Of a stretch of DNA of 64,000 bases, positions 1 to 18,900 are shown piece by piece. A program made the translations under genes and the position numbers. The stretch covers positions 41,452 to 105,451 of the forward strand of contig NZ_AMZB01000111.1 in assembly GCF_000313755.1 (NCBI RefSeq), in the 5' to 3' direction. Numbering within the stretch: position 1 is the first letter of the stretch; each line of letters opens with the position of its first letter. Source of the DNA: Pseudomonas nitroreducens TX1. GTDB lineage: Bacteria > Pseudomonadota > Gammaproteobacteria > Pseudomonadales > Pseudomonadaceae. The notes below the pieces were generated by a model. That model saw only the letters and a list, made by a program, of their open reading frames with translations, was not told the origin of the DNA and ran no database searches.

Positions 1-1106
1 TCGTCGACATCCAGCTCGTCGACGAAGCGCTGCAGGATGTCGCCAGTTTCAGCCTGCTGTTTGGCCTGGATATCGGCCTCGGTCATCACGTTCAGGGTCC
101 AGCCGGTGAGCTGGCTGGCCAGACGGACGTTCTGGCCACTGCGGCCAATGGCCTGCGCCAGGTTGTCCTCGGCAACGGCGATATCCATGGTGTGGGTATC
201 TTCGTCGACGATGATCGCCGCCACTTCGGCCGGGGCCATGGCGTTGATCACGAACTGTGCGGGGTTGTCGTCCCAGAGGACGATGTCCACACGCTCGCCG
301 CCCAGTTCGCCGGAGACGGCCTGGACGCGGGAACCACGCATACCGATGCAGGCGCCCTGCGGATCGATACGTTTGTCCTTGGAGCGAACGGCGATCTTGG
401 CGCGCGAACCCGGATCGCGGGCAGCGGCCATCACGTCGATCAGTTGTTCGGCAATTTCCGGTACTTCGATACGGAACAGCTCGATCAGCATTTCCGGCGC
501 GGTACGCGACAGGATCAACTGAGGACCACGGTTCTCGCTGCGGATTTCCTTGAGCAGGGCACGCACGCGGGTGCCGACGCGGAAGGTTTCACGCGGGATG
601 ATCTGGTCGCGGGCCAGCAGCGCTTCGGCGTTGTTGCCCAGATCGACGATCACATTGTCACGGGTGACCTTCTTGACGGTGCCGGAGATGATCTCGTTGA
701 CCTTCTCACGGTAGGCATCAACCACCTGGGCGCGCTCGGCTTCGCGAACCTTCTGCACGATGACCTGCTTGGCGGTCTGTGCGGCGATACGGCCGAACTC
801 GATGGATTCGATCTTCTCTTCGATGACCTCGCCGGCTTTCATGCCGGGGTGCTCTTCCTGCACGTCCTCGACGGTCAGTTCCGATGCCGGGTTGGAGTAG
901 TCCTCGTCTTCGACGATGGTCCAGCGACGGAAAGTTTCGTAGTTGCCGTTGGCGCGGTTGATTTCCACGCGCAGGTCAACCTCGTCCTCGAAACGCTTTT
1001 TGGTCGCGGTCGCCAGGGCCAGCTCCAGCGCTTCGAAAATCACGCCAGGCGGTACACCCTTCTCGTTGGATACCGACTCAACAACCAGCAGTACTTCTTT
1101 GCTCAT
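1..1106 (-). CDS. nusA: Transcription termination/antitermination factor NusA (3' part outside window)
   Basis: NusA binds RNA polymerase and nascent RNA and modulates pausing, termination and antitermination. The ATG is complementary to 1104-1106 and the reading frame runs off the window at base 1, so about 368 N-terminal residues are visible of roughly 490 in the family. The N-terminal RNAP-binding domain ([19 protein letters not shown]), the S1 domain ([18 protein letters not shown]) and the KH domains ([18 protein letters not shown], later [16 protein letters not shown]) are readable. The acidic C-terminal repeats are not in view. It follows rimP by 45 bases, the conserved rimP-nusA-infB operon order. 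Confidence 0.97.
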   Translation of the reverse strand, partial: MSKEVLLVVESVSNEKGVPPGVIFEALELALATATKKRFEDEVDLRVEINRANGNYETFRRWTIVEDEDYSNPASELTVEDVQEEHPGMKAGEVIEEKIESIEFGRIAAQTAKQVIVQKVREAERAQVVDAYREKVNEIISGTVKKVTRDNVIVDLGNNAEALLARDQIIPRETFRVGTRVRALLKEIRSENRGPQLILSRTAPEMLIELFRIEVPEIAEQLIDVMAAARDPGSRAKIAVRSKDKRIDPQGACIGMRGSRVQAVSGELGGERVDIVLWDDNPAQFVINAMAPAEVAAIIVDEDTHTMDIAVAEDNLAQAIGRSGQNVRLASQLTGWTLNVMTEADIQAKQQAETGDILQRFVDELDVD

Positions 1107-1151
1107 CGTACGCCTCGCCTTTCAATCCATTGGAATCCGCGCTCTGGCGGC

Positions 1152-1610
1152 TCACTCAAATCGGGGGATGATGTTGGCCTTGTCGATCGAGTCGACCGGC
1201 AGCAGGTATTCATGGTCGTCTACCAGGACCACCACATCCTGCTCCTCCACACCACGGAGAATGCCCTGGAAATTGCGACGCCGTTCGAAGGGCGTACGCA
1301 GCTTGATCTTCACCTGCTCGCCGACGTAGCGAGCGAACTGTTCGAGAGTGAAGAGCGGCCGATCCATACCGGGCGACGACACCTCGAGGGTGTACTCGCC
1401 ACTGATCGGATCTTCCACGTCCAGGATGCCGCTGACCTGACGACTGACGATTTCGCAGTCATCGATCAGGATGCCTTCCGGACGATCGATATAAACCCGG
1501 AGCAGGGAATGGCGACCTTGGGAAATGAACTCCAGGCCCCAGCACTCATAGCCGAGCGCCTCTACCACAGGGGCCAACAAGGCCTGCAACTGTTCTAGCT
1601 TGCTCGACAC
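1152..1610 (-). CDS. rimP: Ribosome maturation factor RimP
   Basis: RimP is needed for maturation of the 30S ribosomal subunit. The 152-residue protein carries the family pattern ([12 protein letters not shown] near the middle, a C-terminal [21 protein letters not shown]). I place the start at a GTG at 1608-1610 ([13 protein letters not shown]) because GAGG sits about 6 bases upstream and this gives the usual Pseudomonas length. An upstream in-frame start would begin inside the attenuator-like hairpin. It is first in the operon with nusA, downstream of the initiator tRNA gene. Confidence 0.95.
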   Translation of the reverse strand: MSSKLEQLQALLAPVVEALGYECWGLEFISQGRHSLLRVYIDRPEGILIDDCEIVSRQVSGILDVEDPISGEYTLEVSSPGMDRPLFTLEQFARYVGEQVKIKLRTPFERRRNFQGILRGVEEQDVVVLVDDHEYLLPVDSIDKANIIPRFE

Positions 1611-1635
1611 CTGATCGCCTCGCGTATGCTGTAGA

Positions 1636-1660
1636 AACAAAAAATGGGCGAAACGCCCAT
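1636..1660 (-). terminator. Hairpin plus U-run just upstream of rimP
   Basis: On the minus strand an ATGGGCG/CGCCCAT stem with a TTT loop is followed by TTTTTTG, a classic intrinsic terminator shape. It lies about 25 bases before the rimP start. It can stop tRNA-fMet read-through or act as an attenuator of the rimP-nusA operon. Confidence 0.75.
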
Positions 1661-1705
1661 CCCTTAAGGACCGCCCTGAACCGGCGGCGCGGACTGTCCA
1701 GCTAG

Positions 1706-1728
1706 CAAAAAGCCCCTGAAAAGGGGCT
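1706..1728 (-). terminator. Intrinsic terminator after initiator tRNA-Met
   Basis: On the minus strand an AGCCCC/GGGGCT stem with a short TTTTCA loop leads into TTTTTGC. It begins about 10 bases after the tRNA CCA end and fits a rho-independent terminator of the tRNA transcript. Confidence 0.8.
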
Positions 1729-1737
1729 CTGCCAAAC

Positions 1738-1814
<77 letters not shown>

Positions 1815-1877
1815 TCAAAGCTGGTGCGAAATTATACGGTCGAGCCCCTTCCAGGTCAACCGAAACACCGAAACGAC

Positions 1878-1900
1878 AAGGCCCGCGTTGCGGGCCTTTT
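1878..1900. terminator. Hairpin between the two tRNA genes
   Basis: AAGGCCCGC-GTTG-GCGGGCCTTTT forms a 9-bp stem between tRNA-Leu and tRNA-fMet. The best T-run is on the plus strand. On the minus strand, where the tRNAs are transcribed, only CCTTGTC follows, so it may be a processing hairpin or a weak terminator. Confidence 0.45.
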
Positions 1901-1906
1901 CGTATA

Positions 1907-1990
1907 TGGTACCGAGGAGGGGACTCGAACCCCTACAGCCTATGGCCACTACCACCTCAAGGTAGCGTGTCTACCAATTCCACCACCTCG
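1907..1990 (-). tRNA. tRNA-Leu (GAG)
   Basis: Minus-strand class II tRNA with encoded CCA, acceptor GCCGAGG/CCTCGGT, anticodon stem CTACC/GGTAG with loop TTGAGGT (anticodon GAG), and a long variable arm. It lies directly downstream of secG, the same placement as the leucine tRNA after secG in enterobacteria. Confidence 0.95.
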
Positions 1991-2008
1991 GCAAAAACTC
2001 TTGCCTGC

Positions 2009-2401
2009 TTACTTCTGCTCAGGAGCCGCCGGAACGTCGCCGTTACCGCCTGCAGGGGCTTGAGGCTGCCCTTGCGCGCCCGGCACATCGCTAGCTGCCG
2101 GAGCTTGTTCCTGCTTTTGCTCCATCACTGCCGGATCAGGAAGCCCAGCGTGACGAATTATATCAGCTTTTTCTTTAGCAAAATACGCTAAACCCAAGCT
2201 GGTAATAAAAAAAACTGCTGCCAACACAGCGGTGAAACGACTCAGGAAGGTCGCGGAACCCTGGCTACCGAAAACGGTACCCGAGGCGCCAGCACCAAAC
2301 GACGCACCGGCGTCGGCACCCTTGCCTTGCTGAAGCAGGACCAGCACAACCAGACCCAGCGCCATCAGCAGGTGAATCACGATTACAACTGTTTCCAGCA
2401 T
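2009..2401 (-). CDS. secG: Protein-export membrane protein SecG
   Basis: Small SecYEG translocase subunit. The 130-residue product has two hydrophobic segments (about residues 4-24 and 53-73), the intervening conserved [25 protein letters not shown] loop region, and an Ala/Pro/Gln-rich C-terminal tail typical of pseudomonads. It starts 2 bases after the tpiA stop, so the two are probably translated from one message, and it ends 18 bases before tRNA-Leu. Confidence 0.96.
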   Translation of the reverse strand: MLETVVIVIHLLMALGLVVLVLLQQGKGADAGASFGAGASGTVFGSQGSATFLSRFTAVLAAVFFITSLGLAYFAKEKADIIRHAGLPDPAVMEQKQEQAPAASDVPGAQGQPQAPAGGNGDVPAAPEQK

Positions 2402-2403
2402 CT

Positions 2404-3159
2404 TCAGTTTCCTGCGGCGCGACAGATCGCACCGAACTCATCTGCATTCAGGGAAGCTCCACCAATGAGCCCCCCATCGATATCCGGCATGCCGAAAAGT
2501 TCGACAGCATTGGCGGCCTTGACACTACCGCCATACAGGAGACGAAGGCCGCGGGCCACCTCTGCGTTTTCCGCCGAGATCTGCGCGCGAATCGCCGCAT
2601 GTACTTCCTGGGCCTGCTCGGGAGAAGCGGTCAGCCCCGTCCCAATCGCCCACACCGGCTCGTAAGCCACAACAGCGCGGGAGAAAGCCCCAACACCGAG
2701 ATCTTCGATCACCGAGCCCAACTGGCGCCCGACAACCTCAAGAGTCTTGCCCGCCTCACGCTGCTCGCGGGTTTCACCCACGCACAGGATCGGAACCAGG
2801 CCACACGATTGAACCGCTGCAAACTTGCGGCTGATCACTCCGTCGCTTTCACCCAGGATCAGGCGACGTTCGGAGTGACCCACCAGCACCAGGGAGCAGT
2901 TCGCATCCGCCAACTGGCTGGCTGCGATCTCGCCCGTCAAGGCACCCTGCATCGGCTCAACCGCGCAATTCTGCGCACCGACGGCAACCGTCTTTCCATC
3001 CAGGCCTTGCACGACCTGATTGATGTACAGACAAGGCGGGAACACCGCCACATCGACACCTGTGGGAAGAGCCAGTTGACGCAGGCCTTTGATCAGCTCC
3101 GTTACGCTGGAGCGGGTACCGTGCATTTTCCAGTTACCGGCCACCAAGGGTCGACGCAT
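2404..3159 (-). CDS. tpiA: Triose-phosphate isomerase
   Basis: Interconverts glyceraldehyde-3-phosphate and dihydroxyacetone phosphate in glycolysis/gluconeogenesis. At 251 residues it is full length. N-terminal GNWKMHG holds the catalytic Asn/Lys, [10 protein letters not shown] holds the electrophilic His, [13 protein letters not shown] holds the catalytic Glu, and [10 protein letters not shown] binds phosphate. It sits between glmM and secG, as in P. aeruginosa. Confidence 0.98.
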   Translation of the reverse strand: MRRPLVAGNWKMHGTRSSVTELIKGLRQLALPTGVDVAVFPPCLYINQVVQGLDGKTVAVGAQNCAVEPMQGALTGEIAASQLADANCSLVLVGHSERRLILGESDGVISRKFAAVQSCGLVPILCVGETREQREAGKTLEVVGRQLGSVIEDLGVGAFSRAVVAYEPVWAIGTGLTASPEQAQEVHAAIRAQISAENAEVARGLRLLYGGSVKAANAVELFGMPDIDGGLIGGASLNADEFGAICRAAGN

Positions 3160-3224
3160 GCTGTACCTCGCTGAGCAAAGTGGGCGCAGATATTACTCGA
3201 CGCTTTTGGAACTGACAAGAGAAA

Positions 3225-4562
3225 TCAAGCACATACCTCTGTAACGACTTTTGCCAGCTGTTCGGCGTAAGCGCGAACGCGAGCTTCCTCGTCACCCTCG
3301 ACCATCACTCGCACCAGCGGTTCGGTGCCGGATTTGCGCAGCAGTACGCGCCCGCGCCCGGCCATTTCCTGGGTCACCTTGGCGCAGGCTTCCTTAACCG
3401 CCGGATGTTCCAGAGGATCGACACCACCAGCGAAGCGTACATTGATCAGCACCTGCGGGCACTTGCGAATCCCCATCCGCGCCTCGGCCAGGTTCTGGCC
3501 GCGGGTTTTCAGCGCCATGAGCACCTGCAGCGCCGCGATGATCGCGTCACCCGTCGTGGTGTGCTGGCAGCAGACCACATGGCCGGAGTTTTCGCCGCCC
3601 AGTTGCCAGTTGCGTGACTGCAGTTCGGACATCACGTAGCGATCGCCCACCTTGGCGCGAGCAAACGGAATGTGAAGATCCTGAAGCGCCAGCTCAAGAC
3701 CCAGGTTACTCATCAGGGTCCCGACCACGCCGCCATGCAGTTTGCCGCGGTCGAGCATGTCGCGCGCGATGAGGTAGAGAATCTCGTCGCCATCGACGAT
3801 GGTGCCGGTATGGTCGACCATCATCACGCGATCGCCATCGCCGTCGAAGGCAATGCCGATATCCGCGTGATTGGCCAGCACGGCCTCCTGCAGAGCCCCC
3901 ATATGGGTCGAGCCACAGTTGTCGTTGATGTTCAGGCCATTGGGCTCGGCACCGATGACGAACACTTCGGCACCCAGCTCCCGGAACACATTGGGCGCGA
4001 TCTTGTAGGTCGCACCATGGGCACAATCCAGCGCGACGCGCAAACCGGCAAAGCTGGTGTTCGAGGGTACGCTGCTCTTGCAGAACTCGATGTAGCGGCC
4101 GGCGGCATCGTTGATCCGCGAAACCTTGCCCAGGCGCGCGGATTCGACCACGGTCATCGGCGCATCCAGAAGCTCCTCGATGATCAGCTCCACCTCATCA
4201 GGCAGTTTGGTACCCTGGCCGGAGAAGAACTTGATGCCGTTGTCGTCATGCGGATTGTGCGAGGCACTGATGACGATACCGGCCTCGGCATGGAAGGTGC
4301 GCGTCAGGTAGGCAATACCGGGAGTCGGCATGGGGCCGAGCAGCATCACGTCGGCGCCGGCAGCGGACAAACCAGCCTCCAGCGCCGATTCGAACATGTA
4401 GCCGGAAATCCGGGTGTCCTTGCCCACCAGCACGCGGCACTTGCCCTGCTGACGGAAGGCCATGCCCACAGCCCAACCCAACTTGAGCACGAAGTCCGGC
4501 GTGATTGGAGGAGTGCCAACGCGCCCGCGGATTCCATCGGTACCAAAATACTTCCTGCTCAT
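3225..4562 (-). CDS. glmM: Phosphoglucosamine mutase
   Basis: Converts glucosamine-6-phosphate to glucosamine-1-phosphate for peptidoglycan and LPS precursors. The 445-residue protein has the N-terminal [10 protein letters not shown], the phosphoserine loop [15 protein letters not shown], the metal loop [11 protein letters not shown] and the C-terminal [15 protein letters not shown] phosphate loop. Its start overlaps the folP stop by 4 bases (4559-4562), indicating translational coupling. Confidence 0.98.
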   Translation of the reverse strand: MSRKYFGTDGIRGRVGTPPITPDFVLKLGWAVGMAFRQQGKCRVLVGKDTRISGYMFESALEAGLSAAGADVMLLGPMPTPGIAYLTRTFHAEAGIVISASHNPHDDNGIKFFSGQGTKLPDEVELIIEELLDAPMTVVESARLGKVSRINDAAGRYIEFCKSSVPSNTSFAGLRVALDCAHGATYKIAPNVFRELGAEVFVIGAEPNGLNINDNCGSTHMGALQEAVLANHADIGIAFDGDGDRVMMVDHTGTIVDGDEILYLIARDMLDRGKLHGGVVGTLMSNLGLELALQDLHIPFARAKVGDRYVMSELQSRNWQLGGENSGHVVCCQHTTTGDAIIAALQVLMALKTRGQNLAEARMGIRKCPQVLINVRFAGGVDPLEHPAVKEACAKVTQEMAGRGRVLLRKSGTEPLVRVMVEGDEEARVRAYAEQLAKVVTEVCA

Positions 4563-5428
4563 GCGGGCATCCCCTCTTCCGTTGCACTTTCCACTGCGTG
4601 AATCATTCGAACGACATCCACCGTCTCGGCGACATCGTGGACGCGGATAATACTGGCTCCCTTGGCTACCGCGAGGGCCGCCAGCGCCAGACTGCCATAG
4701 AGACGCTCACCCACTTCACGGCCGAGCGCACGCCCGATCATGCTCTTGCGCGAGACACCGACCAACAGCGGGCACCCGATTTCCATCAACCGCTCCATCT
4801 GGCGGAACAGGTTCAGGTTGTGACCCTGCGTCTTGGCAAAACCGAAGCCAGGATCGATGACGATCCGCTCACGGGCAATGCCCACGGTTTCGCACAGCGC
4901 AATGCGTTCCTCAAGGAAGTCCCGGACCTCCTGGAGGATGTTCGGATAGCGCGGATCGTCCTGCATGTTTCCAGGCTCGCCGCGCATGTGCATCAGGCAC
5001 ACCGGGAGCCCGGTATCGACCGCCGCATCCAGGGCACCATCACGCTGCAGGGACCGCACATCATTGATCAGGCCCGCTCCGAGGCGAGCAGTCTCGCGCA
5101 TGACGGCGGGTGTGGACGTATCCACCGAAATCACCACATCCAGCTCGCGTGCGATGGCCTCGACCACCGGAGCCACGCGCTCGAGCTCCTCGGTGGGTGA
5201 AACCACGCGCGCGCCCGGCCGGGTCGATTCGCCACCGATATCGATCAGCGTGGCGCCGGCCGCGACCATCTCCGCCGCATGACGCAATGCCGCATCGTGC
5301 CGGTTGAAACGCCCGCCGTCGGAGAAGGAATCGGGGGTGACATTGAGGATGCCCATGACGTGCGGGCGGCTTAAATCAAGAACCCGGTTGCCGCAAGGCA
5401 ACCGGGTCGGGTGGTACAACGAACTCAT
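4559..5428 (-). CDS. folP: Dihydropteroate synthase
   Basis: Joins dihydropterin pyrophosphate and p-aminobenzoate in folate synthesis; it is the sulfonamide target. The 289-residue product contains [17 protein letters not shown] near the N-terminus, [11 protein letters not shown], the conserved SVDTS and INDVRS strands, and a C-terminal IRVHDV. It lies 9 bases downstream of ftsH and overlaps glmM, so ftsH-folP-glmM read as one operon. Confidence 0.98.
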   Translation of the reverse strand: MSSLYHPTRLPCGNRVLDLSRPHVMGILNVTPDSFSDGGRFNRHDAALRHAAEMVAAGATLIDIGGESTRPGARVVSPTEELERVAPVVEAIARELDVVISVDTSTPAVMRETARLGAGLINDVRSLQRDGALDAAVDTGLPVCLMHMRGEPGNMQDDPRYPNILQEVRDFLEERIALCETVGIARERIVIDPGFGFAKTQGHNLNLFRQMERLMEIGCPLLVGVSRKSMIGRALGREVGERLYGSLALAALAVAKGASIIRVHDVAETVDVVRMIHAVESATEEGMPA

Positions 5429-5437
5429 TCAGTGCTC

Positions 5438-7363
<1,926 letters not shown>

Positions 7364-7555
7364 TTGACTACCCTCTGAAGCCGGCTCCGCCCTGGAAACC
7401 GCTTCTCACGACGGCCAGACTCCTTCCGGCCAAAATTACTACACAACGCCCGCCGCCAGGCAGACGCCGTCTGTAACCCTTTATGAACCCCGGCTTTCAC
7501 CGGTACAAGCAAAACCTGCAAGGCATAGACCGGAGGCCGGCCCAATCATTCCAGT

Positions 7556-8179
7556 CTAGGCGCCGCGAAAGCCCCGTGCGAGCAGATACTGCTCACGCGA
7601 ACGATCGCGAGACGACAGCGGTTTGCGCATCTGTACCTTCTCGAAATTCTCGCGAACCTGCTTGTGGTAAGCGTCGAACCCCTCACCCTGGAAAATCTTG
7701 ATCAGGAAATCGCCGCCCGGACGCAGCACACGGGTGCACAGGTCCAGGGCAAGCTCACAGAGGAACATGGCACGCGGCATGTCCACGGCGGGCAGTCCAC
7801 TCATATTGGGGGCCATATCCGAAATCACAAGGTCTACCGGATTTTCTCCGATAGCCTGGAGCAACTGGGCGAAGACCTCGTCCTCGGTGAAGTCACCCTG
7901 AATGAAGGTGACGTCCGGGATGCTGTCCATCGGCAGGATGTCCGAAGCGATCAGGGTGCCCTTGTCGCCAATCACCCGGCTGGTGACCTGCGACCAGCCG
8001 CCTGGCGCTGCGCCGAGGTCGACCACGGTCATGCCGGGGCGCAGGATGCGATCCTTCTCCTGGATCTCCAGCAGTTTGTAGCTGGCGCGCGAGCGATAGC
8101 CGTCGCGCTGTGCCATCTTCACGTAAGGATCGTCGAAATGTTCTTTCAGCCAGCGATGGCTAGTCTTGGAACGGGCCAC
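7556..8179 (-). CDS. rlmE: 23S rRNA (uridine-2'-O) methyltransferase RlmE (FtsJ/RrmJ)
   Basis: Methylates U2552 of 23S rRNA in the 50S A loop, a heat-shock-linked step of ribosome maturation. The 207-residue protein has the SAM-binding motif [14 protein letters not shown], the K-D-K-E tetrad context ([28 protein letters not shown]) and full family length. It is upstream of ftsH, an old enterobacterial linkage, and divergent from yhbY. Confidence 0.97.
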   Translation of the reverse strand: MARSKTSHRWLKEHFDDPYVKMAQRDGYRSRASYKLLEIQEKDRILRPGMTVVDLGAAPGGWSQVTSRVIGDKGTLIASDILPMDSIPDVTFIQGDFTEDEVFAQLLQAIGENPVDLVISDMAPNMSGLPAVDMPRAMFLCELALDLCTRVLRPGGDFLIKIFQGEGFDAYHKQVRENFEKVQMRKPLSSRDRSREQYLLARGFRGA

Positions 8180-8258
8180 GTATTACCTCGTCTGAGCGGC
8201 ATCCCGGTATAACCGAAACTCGGGTAGAATATCCGCCTTTTTTCCCAGGGGTCAGATT

Positions 8259-8573
8259 ATGGCGCTCTCTCAGGAGCAGAAAAAGCAGTTCAAATCTATC
8301 GGGCATCACCTGAAACCCGTATTGACCGTTGCTGAAAATGGTCTTTCGGAAGGTGTAATGGCCGAGCTTGAGCGTGCGCTCAACGATCATGAACTGATCA
8401 AGGTGCAGTTCCGCATCACCGAACGCGATGATCGTCGTGCGCTGATCGACGAACTTTGCCAGACGGGCAGCTGCGAACTGGTTCAGTCCATCGGCAAGAT
8501 GGCACTGATCTATCGCCGCAATCCCAAGCCGAACAAGAGCTTGTCGAACATCAGCCGCTTCAGCGGACTCTGA
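8259..8573 (+). CDS. yhbY: CRS1/YhbY-type RNA-binding protein
   Basis: Small KH-like (CRM-domain) RNA-binding protein associated with pre-50S particles. The 104-residue product shows the conserved core LKPVLTVAENGLSEGVMAELERAL followed by HELIKVQF and a C-terminal GKMALIYRRN. It is transcribed divergently from rlmE across about 80 bases that must hold both promoters. Confidence 0.93.
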   Translation: MALSQEQKKQFKSIGHHLKPVLTVAENGLSEGVMAELERALNDHELIKVQFRITERDDRRALIDELCQTGSCELVQSIGKMALIYRRNPKPNKSLSNISRFSGL

Positions 8574-8590
8574 CAGTCAAGACCGGCAAC

Positions 8591-8611
8591 GCGGAGCCAG
8601 CAAGGCTCCGC
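8591..8611. terminator. Hairpin between convergent yhbY and the DUF4149 gene
   Basis: GCGGAGCC-AGCAA-GGCTCCGC is a perfect 8-bp stem between the stop codons of two converging genes. No long T-run follows on either strand, so it is a probable but weak bidirectional terminator. Confidence 0.5.
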
Positions 8612-8615
8612 CGCG

Positions 8616-9074
8616 TCAGTTTCGCTCGCCCCGCCCGGGCGCCGGTTGCAGCACCAGCAGCAGACCGCACAGCGCCACCACCAGATAATTGAACAGCAGC
8701 CAGCGCTGAGCGTCCGGCGCTACCTGGCGCACCAGGAAATAAGCCGCCACCATCACCAATACGGTCAACAGCAACTGCCCCCGCGATTCACGGATGAAGG
8801 CAGCGCTCCCGCGCGCCAGCCAGAGCACCAGAGCCTGCAGTACGACGCAGAAGCCGGCAAACCCCAGCAACAGGGGTTTCAACGCGTCAGCGACTGACTC
8901 CACCAACAAAGGCGCCAGGCCGATCTTGTCCAACGCCGGCAATACCACGAACTGAAGCAGCCAGAGGCCGCCGACCCAGAATGTCTGGGCCAGCAGCCAA
9001 CTGATGGTGCCTGCGTTCAGGGAGGGTCGATCAGGCGTGGCGGACTTCAACGATCTCGTACTCGACGTCGCCAC
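8616..9074 (-). CDS. DUF4149-like integral membrane protein
   Basis: A 152-residue (from this start) hydrophobic protein with about four membrane segments, for example [40 protein letters not shown] and [14 protein letters not shown]. It holds the position of the unknown gene between yhbY and greA in P. aeruginosa (PA4754). The GTG start at 9072-9074 overlaps the 3' end of greA by 44 bases; a shorter start near LNAGTISW would be more typical but has only a CTG codon. Function unknown. Confidence 0.75.
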   Translation of the reverse strand: MATSSTRSLKSATPDRPSLNAGTISWLLAQTFWVGGLWLLQFVVLPALDKIGLAPLLVESVADALKPLLLGFAGFCVVLQALVLWLARGSAAFIRESRGQLLLTVLVMVAAYFLVRQVAPDAQRWLLFNYLVVALCGLLLVLQPAPGRGERN

Positions 9075-9503
9075 CCGGCGTTTTCACCAGGACGGCGTCG
9101 CCCTCGGTCTTGCCGATCAGCGCACGGGCGATCGGCGAGTTGACCGAGATCTTGCTGTTCTTGATGTCTGCCTCGTCGTCGCCGACGATCTGGTAGGTCA
9201 CCGTCTCGTCGGTCTCCACGTTTGCGATATCGACGGTGGTACCGAAGATCACCTTGCCGCTGTGCGGAATGGTGGTCACGTCGATGATCTGCGCGTTGGA
9301 CAGCTTGGCTTCGATGTCGCGGATGCGAGCCTCGGACATGCCCTGCTGCTCACGGGCTGCGTGGTACTCGGCGTTTTCCTTCAGGTCGCCCAACTCACGC
9401 GCTTCGGCGATGGCCTGGGTGATCTGCGGACGCAGAACGGTCTTCAGGTATTTCAGCTCTTCTTCCAGGGCGCGAGCGCCCTGGACGGTCATTGGAAATT
9501 TGC

Positions 9504-9507
<4 letters not shown>
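9031..9507 (-). CDS. greA: Transcription elongation factor GreA
   Basis: Rescues backtracked RNA polymerase by stimulating transcript cleavage. The 158-residue protein has the N-terminal coiled coil with the conserved acidic tip context ([19 protein letters not shown]) and the C-terminal FKBP-like domain ([14 protein letters not shown]). Its start overlaps the carB stop by 4 bases (ATGA), consistent with the carA-orf-carB-greA operon known from P. aeruginosa. Confidence 0.98.
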
Positions 9508-12725
<3,218 letters not shown>

Positions 12726-12744
12726 GGGACTCTCGTTGCAATAT

Positions 12745-13401
12745 TCAGGAAAGGGTTGCGCTGGCCAGCTTCACGCCAAAGCCGACGAACAGGGCGCCGA
12801 CGCCACTCGAGGCGCCGGCAGCCAACCGTTGCCGCCGACGGAACCAGGCCGCCAGACGCACACCGGAGAAAATCAGGAAACTCAGGTACAGGGCGCTGAT
12901 GATCTCGAGGATCGTGCCCAGCACCAGGAACGACAGGCCGGGGTAGGCGTAACCCGGGTCGACGAACTGGATGAAAAAGGAAATGAAGAAGAGGATCGCC
13001 TTGGGGTTGGACAGGCTCAGCAGCAGCGCCTTGCGGAACGGCTGGTTGACGTCCACTTCCTTGGCCGGCGCGGCGGCCGCTTCCAGCGGGTGGCGCAGCT
13101 TCTGCCAGCCACCGCGGAGCATGCCGATACCCAGATAGAACAGGTACGCGGCGCCGACGTACTTCAGGCCCAGGAACAGCATCGGCTCGGCCTTGAGGAC
13201 CGAGGCGATACCCAGCGCCGAGAGGAACATCAGGATCGCATCGCCGAGGAACACCGCGCTCGCCGCCCGGTAGCCCGAGGCCACGCCGCGCTGGGCGGCG
13301 GTGGCGAGGACGAACAGCGAGTTCGGCCCCGGCAGCAGGACGATGAACAACGTACCCAGGACGTAGGTCCAGAGGTCGGTGATTCCCAGGGTCGGCATCA
13401 T
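12745..13401 (-). CDS. LysE/RhtB-family amino-acid exporter (LeuE-like)
   Basis: Inner-membrane exporter of the LysE superfamily, 218 residues with about six membrane segments. The hallmark N-terminal [17 protein letters not shown] and the later [17 protein letters not shown] are clear. Best comparison is E. coli LeuE. Two adjacent ATG codons are possible starts (13401 or 13398) behind GAGG. It lies between carA and carB, where P. aeruginosa also has an unrelated reading frame (PA4757). A link to arginine or leucine efflux is only inference. Confidence 0.9.
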   Translation of the reverse strand: MMPTLGITDLWTYVLGTLFIVLLPGPNSLFVLATAAQRGVASGYRAASAVFLGDAILMFLSALGIASVLKAEPMLFLGLKYVGAAYLFYLGIGMLRGGWQKLRHPLEAAAAPAKEVDVNQPFRKALLLSLSNPKAILFFISFFIQFVDPGYAYPGLSFLVLGTILEIISALYLSFLIFSGVRLAAWFRRRQRLAAGASSGVGALFVGFGVKLASATLS

Positions 13402-13442
13402 CTTCTTCTACCTCTTCCGTCTCGTTCGGACAAAAGCCGGAC

Positions 13443-14579
13443 TCAGCGGCGCTCGGCCATCGCCGCGATGAAGCGGTCGAACAGCGGGGCCACGTCGTGC
13501 GGACCAGGGCTGGCTTCCGGGTGACCCTGGAAGCTGAAAGCCACCTTGTCGGTGCGCTCGATACCCTGCAGCGTGCCGTCGAACAGCGACTTGTGGGTCG
13601 CGCGCAGGTTGGCCGGCATGCTCGCCTCGTCCACGGCGAAACCGTGGTTCTGGCTGGTGATCATCACCACGCCCGAATCCAGGTCCTGCACCGGGTGGTT
13701 GGCACCGTGGTGGCCGTGGCCCATTTTCAGGGTCTTGGCGCCGGAAGCCAGGGCCAGCAGTTGGTGGCCCAGGCAGATGCCGAAGATCGGCGTCTCGGTG
13801 TCGAGGAACTCGCGGATGGCCTGGATGGCGTAGTCACACGGCTCGGGGTCACCAGGACCGTTGGAGAGGAAGATGCCGTCCGGATTCAGGGCCAGCACTT
13901 CGCTGGCCGGGGTCTGTGCCGGCACGACGGTCAGGCGGCAGCCGCGGGCGACCAGCATGCGTAGGATGTTCAGCTTCACGCCGAAGTCGTAGGCGACCAC
14001 GTGGTACGGCAGGTCGGCGGCGGCGATTTCCGGGTGGCTGTCGGTTTCCAGGTTCCACACGCTGGAGCGCCATTCGTAGCGTTCGGTGGAGGAAACGACT
14101 TTCGCCAGGTCCATGCCTTTCAGGCCCGGGAAGCCACGCGCCAGTTCGAGGGCTTTTTCCTCGGTGGCGTCGGGGCCTGCCAGGATGCAGCCGTTCTGCG
14201 AGCCCTTCTCGCGCAGGATGCGGGTCAGGCGCCGGGTATCGATGCCGGCGATGGCAACGGTGCCGTTGGCTTTCAGGTAGTCCGGCAGGGACTGCTTGTC
14301 GCGCCAGCTGCTGGACAGCAGCGGCAGGTCACGAATGATCAGGCCGGCAGCCCAGACCTTGTTCGACTCGGCGTCCTCCGGCGTGGTGCCGGTGTTGCCG
14401 ATGTGCGGGTAGGTCAGGGTAACGATCTGTTGGGCGTAGGAAGGATCGGTGAGGATTTCCTGGTAGCCGGTCATGGCGGTGTTGAACACCACCTCTCCGA
14501 CGGTCTGGCCGTCGGCGCCGATGGCTTCACCGCGAAAAACGCTGCCGTCGGCAAGTGCAAGTATGGCTGGCTTAGTCAA
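13443..14579 (-). CDS. carA: Carbamoyl-phosphate synthase small (glutaminase) subunit
   Basis: Hydrolyses glutamine and channels ammonia to CarB. The class I amidotransferase triad is visible: nucleophile in [15 protein letters not shown], and His/Glu in [12 protein letters not shown] choose a TTG start at 14577-14579 ([13 protein letters not shown]) because GGGAGG lies 6 bases upstream; this gives 378 residues, the usual length. A longer frame upstream would read through the leader terminator. Confidence 0.97.
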   Translation of the reverse strand: MTKPAILALADGSVFRGEAIGADGQTVGEVVFNTAMTGYQEILTDPSYAQQIVTLTYPHIGNTGTTPEDAESNKVWAAGLIIRDLPLLSSSWRDKQSLPDYLKANGTVAIAGIDTRRLTRILREKGSQNGCILAGPDATEEKALELARGFPGLKGMDLAKVVSSTERYEWRSSVWNLETDSHPEIAAADLPYHVVAYDFGVKLNILRMLVARGCRLTVVPAQTPASEVLALNPDGIFLSNGPGDPEPCDYAIQAIREFLDTETPIFGICLGHQLLALASGAKTLKMGHGHHGANHPVQDLDSGVVMITSQNHGFAVDEASMPANLRATHKSLFDGTLQGIERTDKVAFSFQGHPEASPGPHDVAPLFDRFIAAMAERR

Positions 14580-14624
14580 GAAGACCTCCCGTAGTTCAAG
14601 CCTGGCTGGGCGTGCGCAGATTGT

Positions 14625-14665
14625 AAAAAAGCGGGATGACATCAGAAGAAGTCATCCCGCTTTTT
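14625..14665. terminator. Bidirectional terminator in the dapB-carA interval (possible carA attenuator)
   Basis: AAAAAGCGGGATGAC / GTCATCCCGCTTTTT form a long stem around a 10-base loop, with T-runs on both strands. On the minus strand it ends about 46 bases before the carA TTG start, so it either insulates carA from dapB read-through or works as a leader attenuator for the car operon. Confidence 0.8.
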
Positions 14666-14707
14666 ATGTGATCATGCTGCGCTACTTTTAGTGGACACAC
14701 TAAAGCT

Positions 14708-14728
14708 GTAGTTTACAGAAATGCGACA
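14708..14728 (-). promoter_or_regulatory. ArgR-type half-site upstream of carA
   Basis: On the minus strand the sequence is TGTCGC-N8-AA-N5, an exact match to the half-site consensus described for P. aeruginosa ArgR, which is known to bind the car control region there. It lies about 130 bases before the carA start and upstream of the leader terminator. Confidence 0.6.
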
Positions 14729-14766
14729 TCATGGTCCACCTTTTGCACGACGTACGGCCATGCCGC

Positions 14767-16765
<1,999 letters not shown>

Positions 16766-16806
16766 AAATTCTTCGCACCTTAAAAACCTCTCCCCCAGAC
16801 ACGCCA

Positions 16807-16864
16807 ACGCGGGAGCAAGCCCCCGCGTGACGTTTCATGCGCACCGACACGCTGGTCGGTGCGC
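16807..16864. repeat. Two adjacent hairpins between dnaK and dnaJ
   Basis: The first is an ACGCGGG...CCCGCGT stem with a GCTTGCTCC-like loop resembling Pseudomonas REP arms. The second is GCACCGAC...GTCGGTGC. With no U-run they look more like RNA-stabilising or processing hairpins than terminators. Confidence 0.5.
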
Positions 16865-16888
16865 CGGAGCGGAAAGCAAGCACGCGGC

Positions 16889-18805
<1,917 letters not shown>

Positions 18806-18872
18806 AGTTCACTCTCCAGAAATTAGATTCCGCGCTGACCCTGTTGCGGGTCTTTGGCTCGGTTGATTACCC

Positions 18873-18900
18873 AGATGGGGACCGGGTGGTGGATTTCAAG
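18873..18900 (-). promoter_or_regulatory. Sigma-32 heat-shock promoter of dnaK
   Basis: Minus strand CTTGAA - 14 bases - CCCCATCT, an excellent match to the RpoH consensus. The -35 element contains the TGA stop codon of grpE, so the two features share bases. Start of dnaK is about 68 bases downstream. Confidence 0.85.

Noticed and set aside
192..1598. Long plus-strand open frame of 468 codons
   Set aside because: Antisense to nusA and rimP, which are certain; composition (His/Asp/Gly-rich) is typical of mirrored high-GC coding sequence.
14729..14761. 10-residue frame MAVRRAKGGP after dapB
   Set aside because: No ribosome binding site of its own and no link to regulation; the overlapping downstream frame is the better leader-peptide candidate.
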